From positions 64,001 to 124,000 of the forward strand of contig NC_087066.1 in assembly GCF_963678635.1 (NCBI RefSeq): a stretch of 60,000 bases of DNA, in the 5' to 3' direction. A model generated the notes under the pieces. It saw nothing but the letters and a program-made list of their open reading frames with translations, searched no databases and was not told the DNA's origin. This document shows positions 50,801-60,000 of the stretch, piece after piece; positions within the stretch are counted from its first letter, which is position 1; every line of letters starts with the position of its first letter. The position numbers were made by a program, and so were the translations under genes. This DNA is from Symsagittifera roscoffensis (Eukaryota > Xenacoelomorpha > Acoela > Convolutidae).

Positions 50801-53800
50801 CAACACTAGTGGCACAGCTGAAACGGGAGATAACTGTTGAAACTTTAGGAAAATTCTTACTGATAAGGAACGAAACGCATAATTTTCAAAATCTTGAAGC
50901 CGTCTTTACCGAAAACCATGAGATTTATCTACTCAAATCAGGAATTTGCAATTAATTAGAAGAAATGCCTACTGCTTTTTTTATAACATTCGCTGGGAAA
51001 ACTCAAAAATCAAAATAAGACGTCGATCACGTTTTTCCTGTGCTTTACACTTTTGCTATTCGACAGAGGAATTCTCGTTTCTTGTGACACACTGAACTCA
51101 AAAAAAAAATCAGAATTCAAACCGCGAAAAGTCGAAATTAAGCATACTAAACTTAAAGACTATCCTGAAAAAAAAACAAAAAAAATCATCAAGACGTAAT
51201 AGAGCACCACTACGTTCGTTACTCATTTTTTTCCTTCCCACCCACTTCACAAGAGCGTAATGTTTATGGTGTAACAAGTGGTTTTACAAGGTTCAGCATG
51301 TTGTTCAAATATGCCTGCCATGGCCTAATTAGTATTTATGTCAATTTTCATAATAATCGGATAATGTTAGCAAACAATTTACTTGTAAAAATTTGCAGGA
51401 AGGATTAATGTATAAATTGGAAAGCATGAGTACAAATTATAAGTAAGTGATGCATATCCAAAAAAATGGCATATAAATTGGGTTGGAAAATTCACGACCC
51501 ATATAAGAGTCTGAACTACGTTCATCAACACTGAATCATGATTACCTGGAAGCTAATTCCGTCGAGAACTTCATCCGGCGCACAAAGCTCCATGAAGAGC
51601 ATGATAAAAATTCGGTGGTAGGGCAGCTGCTGGAAGCTAGTGTTCTTCAACTCATGGTCCTGCAGCAGTACGCCAGTCAACAGACCCAGCACCTGAACAC
51701 AAGACAACACTAGAAAAAAACACGACACGTGCTGAATCTTTCCAGTGGGTTGGTGTGGGTGTGTTTGTGTGTGTGTGTGGGGGTTGATTGTAATATGAAC
51801 TTGCCTTGTTGAGCAGGTTTATTTTGGTGAGTGTGTTTGCGGCGTCGCCAGAGTGTCTGACGAGGAGGGCGATGAGGCGGACGAATGCGTCCAGCGTGTG
51901 GTAGCATCTGGCCCTGGTGAGAGAGTGGTTGGGACTGTTGGTGGAGTCATTCAGAGCCCGGTAGCACACATCCACACACACTTCGGTGCAGATGCGGAAG
52001 AAGCGAGTGATGAGGTCGTCTGTCTTCAGGATGCCCTGCGTGTGCATCTGAGTCACAAATGTGGAGAATGCTTTCGTGCTGTCCTTGCCACTGTTCTGCG
52101 AGTGGTACATGGTCACCCATTCCCTCAGCAACTGATCAGTCTTCTCCTTCAGCCCAGGTGGGTCGTCGAACTCCCTGGCCTGAGAGATGCCAGAGTGCAT
52201 CATCCCGATGGGTCCTCCGGGCTGTCTGTCGATCACACTGTTGTCCACACTCGCCCCAATCATCTCGATCAGCCGACTCAGCTCTTCGGGGGGACTGCGG
52301 GATCCCTTTCCGATCCGGATCAACATCTCTATCGTGCCGTAAAGGTCAGCCTAGAACACACATAAGTCCAACCATTGGAAAAAATACTAAAGGGCGTCTT
52401 TTCCCTCTCTTACATATTTGGCCTCGAGGAGTGCGTTGGTGGTGGCCTCATCGAACAGATATTTGTACACTAGTTTCATGGCGAATGAGACCACGGTGTA
52501 GTTGAAGCCGTTCTCCATGGCGGCCGTGAGGTACATGTCGAACTGCTGCATGTTGACCAGTCTCGTCTTGATCAAACAGTCGATGCCGTCCACACAGTAC
52601 TTGTTTGGCTCCCTGCTCTCAATCAGAGCCTTTGTCACATTCTTGTTAGTCCACATGGCCCCGTACGCCCTGGGGTCCTGTAGTGCCTTCAACACGAGCA
52701 GATGACAGTCTCGGAACCGCATCACCATCTCCTGGGGGTCGGGCGGGTTCAACAGTCCTTGCAGCAGACTGTCCACAGTCTAAACACAATACACTCAACA
52801 CTTATAAAACATGAACATGTTGATGGTGTGTACATAGTGATCTGCATGAAGATGGTGTCTAGCCTTCGAAAGAAGAGAGATGGCGGCCAATATTTCACGC
52901 GAGTTTCTGGCCACTGCCACGTTTTCCAGTAGAGTCTGCATGGCGCCAAACAGTCTGGATGCAGAGTGTTGCTGGCACGCCTTCAAATGCTGCTCCAGTT
53001 CGCTCACCATTTTGCTATACATGTAGCCCAAATCATCGCTTGAGGCTGCTCCCCCTCCTGCTCCTGCTCCTCCAACTGCACCCAATGCAGCTGTCGCGTG
53101 GTGACTAATTGCACCCAGCTAAGCAGAAAATTAAGAGGTAATACTATCTGCCTTGAAAATTATTTGCTCAGTACTATTTCTAACACAGACGCGAAGCTGT
53201 ACTTAGCAAATACTAGCGTCAAAACACAAAGAAGTAGCCTTTAAGATGTTAAAAAAGAGAGAAAGGGCATGAAAATAAAAATATTAATGAGTCTTGAAAA
53301 AAAGGGGGAATCGAACCAAAAAAGGGGGGCTGGAGCAACCAATTCGACTGCCCTACACAGCAGTGCTGCTGAATATTAAGGAACCCATACACTAGTGACT
53401 GATAAATCGGAGAAGGCAGGCTACTAAACTGAAAATACTGGCTGCAAAAAGGAAACCGAAATGTGCACTATTTTTAGCGAGTTGTTTTCAAAAAACTGGA
53501 CTAACAGTATAACACAGTGGTTGCAAGGTCGCTTGCGTAACACTCGCATGTGACTGATGTGCCTGTCTAATATTTTCTACCTGGGATGCCCGTGGGTCTT
53601 CAGTGGGTGCTGTTCCAGTGTGGACTGGTGGTCTGTTGGCGAATCCGGGAATCTCTCTTCCAAACTCCTCGTACACGACCAGCTGCTTGGGCGTGACTGT
53701 GCCCACCTTCATCCTCAGCTGCTCTGGCATGCGCTCTGCCTGGTAGGTGAGCACTTTGGGGTCACAGTAGCGTCTGTTCTCGTTCCTCGCGTGTCTGCGC

Positions 53801-56286
53801 AGATCGAACTCAGTGGACAGCTTCTTCTCTATCTCCACCAGTGCCTTCTCAATCGCACTCTTCTGCGTGAAAGCCACACACAACTCCAGATTGTCATTCG
53901 CTATCCCATGTGCAATGCTCTGCACCAACTCCGCTGCAATGCTCGCATTCTACCAAGAGGAAACAAAGACATAATTAAAAATTACATATCAACTGGCTCA
54001 ACTGTTTGGATGAATGTGTGGCGTAGCCTACCCTGAGCTGTTGGAGGAATGCGTTCTTGAGGCTGTTCGTGCATGCGATCAGCAGGGGCTCTTTGCACGT
54101 GATCAGGGTCATGGTGGCTGTGAGGTGTCGGGTGATATTGAATGCACTCGTCTTCATCCGCATCTCCTCCGGGTCCAGAGCGAAGTCCTTCTTAATCATC
54201 TGCTCACACGTGATCACCGCAATCCGCACACTCCTACATCAACACAACCATACACTCAATTACAACCCCAATCTGACATATCACTCTGCTCGCTGCTCAC
54301 TTTGAATCTGATTTGATAGGAACATGGCTGACAACAGGGCTTATGATAAATTTGTTCCACTTGAAATATTTGGGTGTCTATATACCGATCAAAGTATAAT
54401 CCATTCGATGAGCAGAGTATGTAAGCCAGCGGAAAAAACGTCAAGGGAATTTGTACAAAAAGACTAGACATATGATACAACACAAACATAGCATTCCGAA
54501 ATTGACAGCCCGAAATTGAGAAGGAAGCTACTAAGTTTTAAACAACCTGAAAATTTTGATAGAGCTTGCTTTCCTAAAGCTATCAAAATTTTCATAGCTT
54601 GGTGTCACTTTGTCTTGAATAAAGCTCTTATTTAAAAAAAAATGCAGCCCAAAGAAGATCATTGAAACTGAAGTTTGCATTAAAACACAACAGAAAAAAG
54701 GAAACTAAAAATTCGCAAAAATTCCGAGCAACGGGAACTGGGCAGAAAAAAATGAACAGACGAACGATAGTCCGGAAAGTATAAAGTTTCAAGCTGGCTA
54801 AAATCAAGTCCCGGCCGGATTCGAAACAAAAGCCCTGGTGCTGGATGGTTGCTTGAAACTAAGGTTCGCATCACTTGCGAAACAAAAATTAACACAGAGG
54901 TGAAGCTGCAGTTTTGCAGACACATGCGAGAAAGCGTCAAAATTAAGGAGCTTTAAAACCCACAAAACTCAAATTTTGCATTTAATAATTTGGAATGTAA
55001 TAAAATAAAGGCAACCACATTAACGTTGAAAACTTTCTGAAATGGGATTTGAACTATTGTACTGTTGTAAGAAACAAACAGCTTTTTTTCGGTTCAATTG
55101 ATGAATTAAAAAAGCATTAACTGAGTTAGCTTATTACTAATCAGAAGTCAAAGCACTTCTGAGAAATAAACTGCTAACACGGTCTACCGATTCAAAAGTG
55201 CCACCAAAAGTTGCACTATTATTTGCGACTTCGGGTAAAAAAAATTAAGTTGCATCGTGCTATCACACTATGCTACGCTCGTGTAATGACCACGATTGTT
55301 TTTGTCAACACACGGTTGGAAAAGATTAATGAACGCAAAGATTCAGAAAAAAAACTGTTGTTAGTTGAAAAACTTCAACTTCGAAAATTACATTGAAAAT
55401 TAAATGCCCTTAAAGCTCTTTGACATTCAAGAACAACTTATGATTGGTGATAAAAAATAACCAAATTTGAGGAAACTGGATCAAAAGGTAAATTTTAAAT
55501 TCCACCGTCAAGTCTGGACAATAAAATCCAATTCCGTACGTTTCCATTATACCTGTTTTTCATGACTTCTAAGGGCTTTCGAAATTAGAAGTAGATTACG
55601 TTTTTTGTGACCTTTAAACTTTAGCTGTCCGATAGTGGAGTTTGCCTTCTTTTGAAAAAATGAAATGAACTGAACTTACGAATCAAACCGCGAAAAATCA
55701 AATTCCTGAAAAAAAAACTGAGGGAGAGGGTGAGGTGGGTGTTAGTGCACCTGTCGATGAGTGGGGTGAGTAGCTCCTGCACCGTCTTCTCTATGTTGGG
55801 CTTGATGAGGTGTCTGAGGGTGGGGTGTTGGTGGAAGAGGGAGTTGGAGTAGTTGTCCCGGATCTTCCCAGTCAGCCCAGACTGGACACTCTGGTGGTTG
55901 ATCTCCTGGTACGCGTACTGTGGCTGCTTCATCACCAACACCTGTTGCTGCTGCTGATGTTGTTGTTGTTGTGCACCCAGTTGTGCTGCAGACCCGGAGG
56001 CACTCTGGACTGCGGCGGCTGCTGCTAGTGCGGCACTGTGTTGCTGTTGATGATGTCTATGTTGCTGCTGTTGTTGCTGCTGCTGCAGAGCAGTGAAGTG
56101 TGCGATGGCTCTGGAGTTCAGCTGTAATTCACTGCTGCCACCCAACTGCACCACCTCTGATGAGCCAGAAACCCCCGCCGACTCGGCCGACAGAGCACCA
56201 CATGGCATTCGGGGTGCCAGCTGCGGAACAATCTTGACCATCGTCTCTGTCTTGTTCAGATGACATGGCCGGTTTTTCTGCACTTC
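44810..56286 (-). CDS. CNOT1: CNOT1, scaffold of the CCR4-NOT complex, C-terminal half, 13 exons
   Basis: CNOT1 holds together the CCR4-NOT deadenylase, which shortens poly(A) tails in the cytoplasm. Exons on the minus strand, in coding order: 55751-56286, 54032-54233, 53581-53949, 52834-53118, 52414-52779, 51805-52350, 51546-51692, 49697-49933, 49321-49494, 48930-49102, 47757-47914, 47405-47672, 44810-45197. Phases agree at every junction and give 1282 codons. Highly conserved stretches include [10 protein letters not shown] (start of the CNOT9-binding DUF3819 region), [39 protein letters not shown] and [16 protein letters not shown], the last two in the C-terminal NOT module that docks CNOT2/CNOT3. 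The first exon has a Gln/His-rich insert, and the last exon adds a ~120-residue Gly/Ala/Ser-rich tail. Introns 6 and 8 have GC donors. The N-terminal half lies beyond 60000 or was not recognised. Confidence 0.96.
45401..45705. repeat. Interspersed repeat with TCACG-T5-CGTGA hairpin, CNOT1 intron
   Basis: A copy of a family running CTGGGAAATCTGAAAATC...CTTTCGAAAC..GAAGTCGATCACGTTTTTCGTGACCTTTACACTTTT...GAGTTTGCCTTCATTTTAACA...ATCATCACGACCTATATAAGAGTCT..ACTACGTTCATCGACTC (consensus put together by eye and shortened). The block upstream (CCTTAAAGCTCTTTGAATTTCTAGAA) is shared as well. No coding capacity. Confidence 0.75.
45736..45810 (-). repeat. tRNA-derived SINE head (A/B box)
   Basis: On the minus strand GAGTGGCTAGTGCTTG resembles an A box, ACTCATAATCTC is like an elongator tRNA-Met anticodon loop, and GGATCGAATGC is a B box. 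It lacks proper acceptor-stem pairing, so it is a tRNA-derived repeat and not a tRNA gene. Confidence 0.6.
46296..46364 (-). repeat. tRNA-derived SINE head
   Basis: Minus-strand TGTAGCGTAGAGGTAG (A-box-like) and GAGGTTTCGAACCTGG (B box) at tRNA spacing. No matching acceptor stem. Confidence 0.55.
46610..47015. repeat. Interspersed hairpin repeat, second copy
   Basis: Same family as 45401-45705, including the CTCTTCGAATTTCTTAGAACAATTAAC upstream block and the perfect GATCACGTTTTTCGTGACC hairpin near 46815. Confidence 0.75.
47041..47110 (-). repeat. tRNA-derived SINE head
   Basis: Minus-strand TGGCGTAGAGGTAAC (A box) and CTGGTTTGAATCCGG (B box), the best pair in the window. Confidence 0.6.
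47679..47693. repeat. (AC)n microsatellite in a CNOT1 intron
   Basis: Short AC run a few bases upstream (gene sense) of the 47405-47672 exon, within its acceptor region. A (GT)n run near 51757-51780 lies in another short intron. Confidence 0.7.
48431..48490 (-). repeat. tRNA-derived SINE head
   Basis: Minus-strand GTGGCTAGTGTTTGACTCC and GGAGGTTCAACACCGG, close to the 45736 copy in its first half. Confidence 0.55.
48595..48870. repeat. Interspersed hairpin repeat, third copy
   Basis: Diverged copy (ATCATGTCTTGCGTGATC in place of the hairpin) ending ACTACGTTCATCGACTC just before the next exon. Another weak partial copy lies at 48045-48240. Confidence 0.65.
49319..49320 (-). promoter_or_regulatory. 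CNOT1: GC splice donor, CNOT1 intron before the 48930-49102 exon
   Basis: Exon 49321-49494 ends DLK, and the next exon starts VDQLSD in phase 0. The intron therefore starts GCTAGT; the nearby GT four bases further would shift the frame. It is a weaker match to the GC-AG consensus than the donor at 51804. Confidence 0.65.
50195..51240. repeat. Interspersed hairpin repeat, two copies
   Basis: Copies at 50195-50420 (perfect hairpin) and 50980-51240 (TCACGTTTTTCCTGTG), plus an isolated tail at 51490-51535 directly before a CNOT1 exon. Confidence 0.7.
51803..51804 (-). promoter_or_regulatory. CNOT1: GC splice donor, CNOT1 intron 6 (AAG|GCAAGT)
   Basis: The exon must end at Lys (INLLNK) to join the next exon (VLGLLTG) in phase. 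The intron then starts GCAAGT, the standard sequence around GC-AG donors. The next GT, four bases on, would break the frame. Confidence 0.8.
53303..53365 (-). repeat. tRNA-derived SINE head, weak
   Basis: Minus-strand TTTGGTTCGATTCCCCC is a clear B box; the A-box side is poor. Confidence 0.4.
54806..54872 (-). repeat. tRNA-derived SINE head, weak
   Basis: Minus-strand GTTTCGAATCCGGCCGGGACT is a B box nearly identical in its flank to the 47041 copy; the A-box side has decayed. Confidence 0.45.
55350..55700. repeat. Interspersed hairpin repeat, diverged copy
   Basis: Contains the upstream AAAGCTCTTTGA block, GGAAACTGGATCAAAAGGT and GATTACGTTTTTTGTGACC, and ends just before CNOT1 exon 55751-56286. 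Confidence 0.65.
55935..56100 (-). repeat. Gln/His trinucleotide-rich stretch in CNOT1 exon
   Basis: CAG/CAA/CAC-rich coding sequence giving three blocks: [15 protein letters not shown], an Ala-rich block, and [10 protein letters not shown]. It is probably a disordered lineage-specific insert just before the DUF3819 region. Confidence 0.8.
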
Positions 56287-56689
56287 CTGTTTTTGAAGCA
56301 CACAATCCAGTAATTTGCAGCCTTAGAAATTGATACAATTGGATAACTAAAAGTTTAAAACTCATTTCGTTGCGATCCAATAAGAATCATCGAACAAAAA
56401 AAAATTAAAAGAAACCTTTTAAAGCTCCGCAAAAATTCTTATTATTTCATATTCATCATATTCATTATTAGTTTTTAGAAATAGCCGAGTTTTAAAGAAA
56501 AAAAACATCTGCCCTTTAAAATCTTTAAATTTCACAAACGGTGTACAGATCTGAAGTGCAAATGATCTGATCATTTTCAGCCCAACCTTGGATATCGCTA
56601 TTGTACCAAATAAACAGAATCAGTCGTTTCTTATTATTAGAATAATTCTTATCGAAGCGGGATGAAAAACGTAACTTTCAAATTTTCAA
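56287..56689. other. Intron or flank upstream of the first visible CNOT1 exon
   Basis: AT-rich, no exon or promoter recognised. Confidence 0.4.
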
Positions 56690-58030
56690 AAATTGGACTC
56701 TTCCCAAAACATTGTTGTTTCTCAACTAAAATTTCAGTTTAGCCGCTTATGTAGGTGAGATATCAATCACCCGTTCTTACAATAGACTTCAATATGAAAC
56801 TTGGCAGTGTAGTAGACAGTGGACATTTCCCAAAAAGATCTCAAGTGATCTAACCCATGACCGCGAATCCACTTTTGCCGCAAAGATTCCCATAATCTGT
56901 TTTTTTTTTCGATTGAACCATTAATTTGAGAACTGGCATGGTAAGTTTAGAGAATTGTCAAAACTTTCCAGAAAACGATCAGTTCAAAATGTAACTTTTC
57001 TCCAGGCCATAACTTTTATGTCAAAAACTCAGTGGGTAGCCGCTTATGTTGGAGAACATTTCGCAACCCGTTTCTTCGATTGAACCCATCATCCTCGATA
57101 ATCAAAAAGAATCAAATAGCGGTCAAAAAATTGTAAGCGAACTTTTCCGAGAGCAATAAGATTTTGTTTAAAACAATTGAGTTGAACCGCTTTTGAAAGA
57201 TAAATTCCCTCAACCCCTTCAAACGATTGAACTCAAAATCTGATTTGGGAGGATAGTTTTCGAGAAAAGTAATTTTCAAAATACGGTCAAATAATTTTTA
57301 AAATGACTTTTCCGAAGGCCTTTATTTTGTGTAAAATTTTTTGGACGTAGACGCTCAAGCAGGAGAGCTTTCCACAACCCGTTCTTTCGAATGAATATGA
57401 TTTCTCAGATTTGGGAGAATAGTTTTCGAAAAAATCGAAATCAAGACTTTTTCGAATGAGGGCCATAACTTTTGTGGAGAAAAACTTGATAAAATTGCTA
57501 ATGCAGAGGAGCTTCCCACAGCTGGACTTGTATTTAATCCAAAATCTCAGTTTTGGAGATAAGTTTTTAAGACAAGTCAAAAAAGTTACAAAAACTGACA
57601 AAATAACAAAAAATGTTTTGTGTTTTGCTACAGCAGCCTACTGATTCAAAAAAGCCACCAAAAGAATCATTTTTATTTGCAACTGGTTTGGAGAAAAGAA
57701 AATTCGTACTAAAACACTACGCTAGCAAGTGTAAAAAATCCCAGAAAACAAAAAAAAAATGAAATTAAGGGGGGCCATAACTTTATGCTCAAAGAAAATT
57801 TAGGCGTAGCCGCTAATGCATAGAATCCTCCTTCAACTTCAACCTGTTCTTTCGATTGGATTCAAAATCTGAAATTGACAGTGTGATTTTCGATAAAAGA
57901 CCAAAGTAAAAAAAAATTGATATTTCCGAGGGCCATAACTTTTTGTGCAAATCGTCGAATATAAAAATCAAGAAACCGAATCCAAAACATTTTCATTATA
58001 CCTGTTCTTAGCAAACTGGAGTTCAACTAA
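56690..58030. repeat. Degenerate tandem array, period about 147-165 bp
   Basis: The phrase GGGCCATAACTTTTnTG recurs near 57003, 57151, 57313, 57460, 57772 (two periods later) and 57929, each followed by TnAGCCGCTnATG and CCCGTTCTTTCGATTGAA. About eight units, strongly diverged, interrupted at 57600-57750 by another repeat also seen at 55170-55280. Confidence 0.7.
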
Positions 58031-59279
58031 ACTATCAAAAACGCCACGGACCTCTTTCGTCCAAGCAGATGAATCTGCGCCAAACGGACAAAATTGATAT
58101 GCTAAGAGTGGATGTTTGCTAAGCAAGTACCACAGAAAATTCCAACCACATAAAATAAAAACTACTGTGATTTTTTATCTTAGCGGTTGTCTTATTTGTG
58201 AGTGGTGTGATGAAAGGAACAAAAGAGAAGCATTCATTATAGTTAAATAAGTCATATTCTACTATGATTTTCTTCGAGAAATGAAAAAAGCTCAAAAAAA
58301 TCGATGTTGAAAAAAAATTCTATAGTCAAAGAAAAGCAAAATGCAGCTTCAAAAGACGTATTTACGGCTTAAAAATTAGACTAGAAGCATTGAATTCAAA
58401 CCCGATTTATTCAACACAGAACAAATTTTTCACAAGAATTATAATGCCGACCGATCTAGGAAGGAAAAGATTTTCATTTGATACACCAATCAACCATTCT
58501 GATATTTTTGTGTTACCCGATAATTTTTGAAAAGAAAATAATTATTATAGCCGATGCGCATTTGGTAAGGACTTAATCAGTAAAAAGAAACAGAAGAAAA
58601 AAGTGGCTGTTTCTGAAAAAAACTTCTTTTTCGAAAATCATAGTACGAAATATTTGGAGGTTAAAGCTCTTGAAGAAAAATTCATGATTGAAAATTTTTT
58701 GATAAAACTAATACGCTTTAGGAAAACAGGACCGATAGGTAATTATTCTGCTGGAAAGTCTGAAATAAAAAATCCATGATCTTAACATTTCAGCTGTTTG
58801 ATGACAAAAAAAGTACTTTTGAGCTGTGACAAAAACTAAATGCCAATCGGTCATACTGATATTTATTTGTTTACCTTCTTTTTCGTGAAAAAAAAGCATT
58901 AACAATATCACCGACGGGCAGTTGGAAAGGAGTCAAAAAGCGCATTGAAACAGAACAAATTTGTTCGAGAATCTTACTAAGAAATATTTGGCCTTAAAGC
59001 TCTTCAAGAACAATTTATGGTTGACATTTTTTAAAGTCAAACCGCGAAAATCAATTTTGAGCAAAAAAAATGTAAGACTTGAAAAGAATCATCACGACCT
59101 CTATTTTGAAAAACGCCAACGAAAACTAGTGCCCTTTGCCTGAATAGTTAGTTAACAGCAATACTTAGTAAATATATACTTGGAAGGATTGCTGTTAACT
59201 TCACAAAAATCGTCACAGAAGCGAAGCAAACTCTAGCGAGAACACAAACAGGCAGATCTATAAGGTGAAAAAAAGCATC
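58031..59279. other. AT-rich repeat-filled region, no gene seen
   Basis: Partial copies of the intronic repeat family (58600-58760, 58970-59100) and a fragment of the GAGGCGAAGC motif near 59215. No conserved exon found; probably a long CNOT1 intron. Confidence 0.45.
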
Positions 59280-60000
59280 GAAATTTGAAGAATAAAATAG
59301 ACGACTTTAAACTTCATTGAATTTCTAGAATAATTTATTGACATTTTTTTTCATGAAATTAACCCAATTTCAAACTGCATCAAAACGTAGACATTTTATT
59401 TCACTGGGAAATCTGATAATTAAATTCCACTTTCGAAACTGAAAGTCGATCTCGTTTTTCGTGACCTTTACACTTCAGCTTTTCGATAGTGGAGTTTGAC
59501 TTAACTTTAACAATGGAAAAGCACTGAGCTTAAAATCAAATCAGAAATCAAGCCGCAAAAAAATCAAAACTAAGCGAGAACAATTTTTAGACTTTTTCCT
59601 GAAAAAAAAACAACAAAATCACCAAGACCTATACAAGAGTCTTCACTGCGTTCATTACTCTTTAAAAAATAACAGAAAACAACAAACCATACCCAAACGG
59701 CAGCCCGAAAGGTTTCAAGAACTCAAGACGCAGAAACAAGATCGATGAGGAGTGCAGTTTAAGTCGATTTGAGACCAAACATTGCCAAGGAACACAAGGA
59801 AATAGAAAAAAAACAGACTAGTTTTTTTTTAATATAGTTTCGAATTTCAAAGAAAAAATATATGCCTCTAAATCCCTTTGATTTACAATAAGATTTATGA
59901 TAAACACTTTTGTTTTTCTGATAAAATCAACCCAAATTGAGAAAACTCGATCAAAAGATAAAAATTTTAAATTTCGAAACTAGAAGTCGATCACGTTTTT
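59280..60000. repeat. Interspersed hairpin repeat, two copies at the window end
   Basis: One near-complete copy at 59280-59660 and a second from about 59820, which is cut by the window edge at GTCGATCACGTTTTT. Confidence 0.7.

Noticed and set aside
50764-50817. 54-bp extra CNOT1 exon ([14 protein letters not shown]) with AG and GT borders
   Set aside because: Its phase would break the join between exons 51546-51692 and 49697-49933, which fit each other in phase and match CNOT1 directly.
1-60000. CRISPR array, prokaryotic operon or rRNA genes
   Set aside because: Spliced genes, LTR elements and SINE-like repeats show a eukaryotic genome; none of the repeats has short direct-repeat/unique-spacer structure.

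Overview
The window is from an animal nuclear genome. The evidence is a metazoan-type CNOT1 gene with many spliced exons, a gene with CSPP1-like (centrosome/cilium) motifs, tRNA-derived SINE-like repeats and several Ty3/gypsy retroelements. Ty3/gypsy elements of about 30 kb have been described in planarian flatworms, so a flatworm or similar invertebrate is plausible, but nothing here fixes the species.

Left half (271-30229): one giant LTR retrotransposon of about 29.96 kb. It has 916/915-bp LTRs that differ at about a dozen positions and a 3-bp target duplication (ACT). In order it carries a 3-kb leader full of a short CCGGAGGGGT motif; Gag with two CCHC knuckles; protease; reverse transcriptase; RNase H; integrase; a C-terminal region I read as a macrodomain; an AT-rich spacer with a good splice acceptor; an ORF with a coiled coil and an SGNH/GDSL-like domain; a second SGNH-like ORF; and a 1.5-kcodon reading frame of unknown function. 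Two head-to-tail internal duplications (2.80 kb and about 2.70 kb) repeat the integrase/macrodomain part and the macrodomain/SGNH part. Coding frames are cut by in-frame stops and by frame changes that are all of -1 sign, so this copy is either decayed or relies on recoding.

Middle (1-270 and 30230-43576): the giant element sits inside a tandem array with a 351-355 bp period. The array is an amplified piece of the RNase H-integrase linker of a different, degenerate Ty3/gypsy element lying on the minus strand. That element (Gag, protease, RT, RNase H; no integrase seen) and part of a minus-strand CSPP1-like gene are present twice, as a head-to-tail segmental duplication (about 31.85-37.09 kb and 37.09-42.97 kb). 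Only the right copy keeps the complete 570-codon CSPP1-like ORF (41864-43576).

Right (44030-60000): a 329-bp element with hAT-like inverted ends, then the C-terminal half of CNOT1 on the minus strand in 13 exons (44810-56286, 1282 codons), scaffold of the CCR4-NOT deadenylase. Two of its introns use GC donors. The introns and the 5' side are packed with tRNA-headed repeats, a repeat family with a conserved TCACG-T5-CGTGA hairpin, and a degenerate ~150-bp tandem array. No further exons were recognised between 56287 and 60000.
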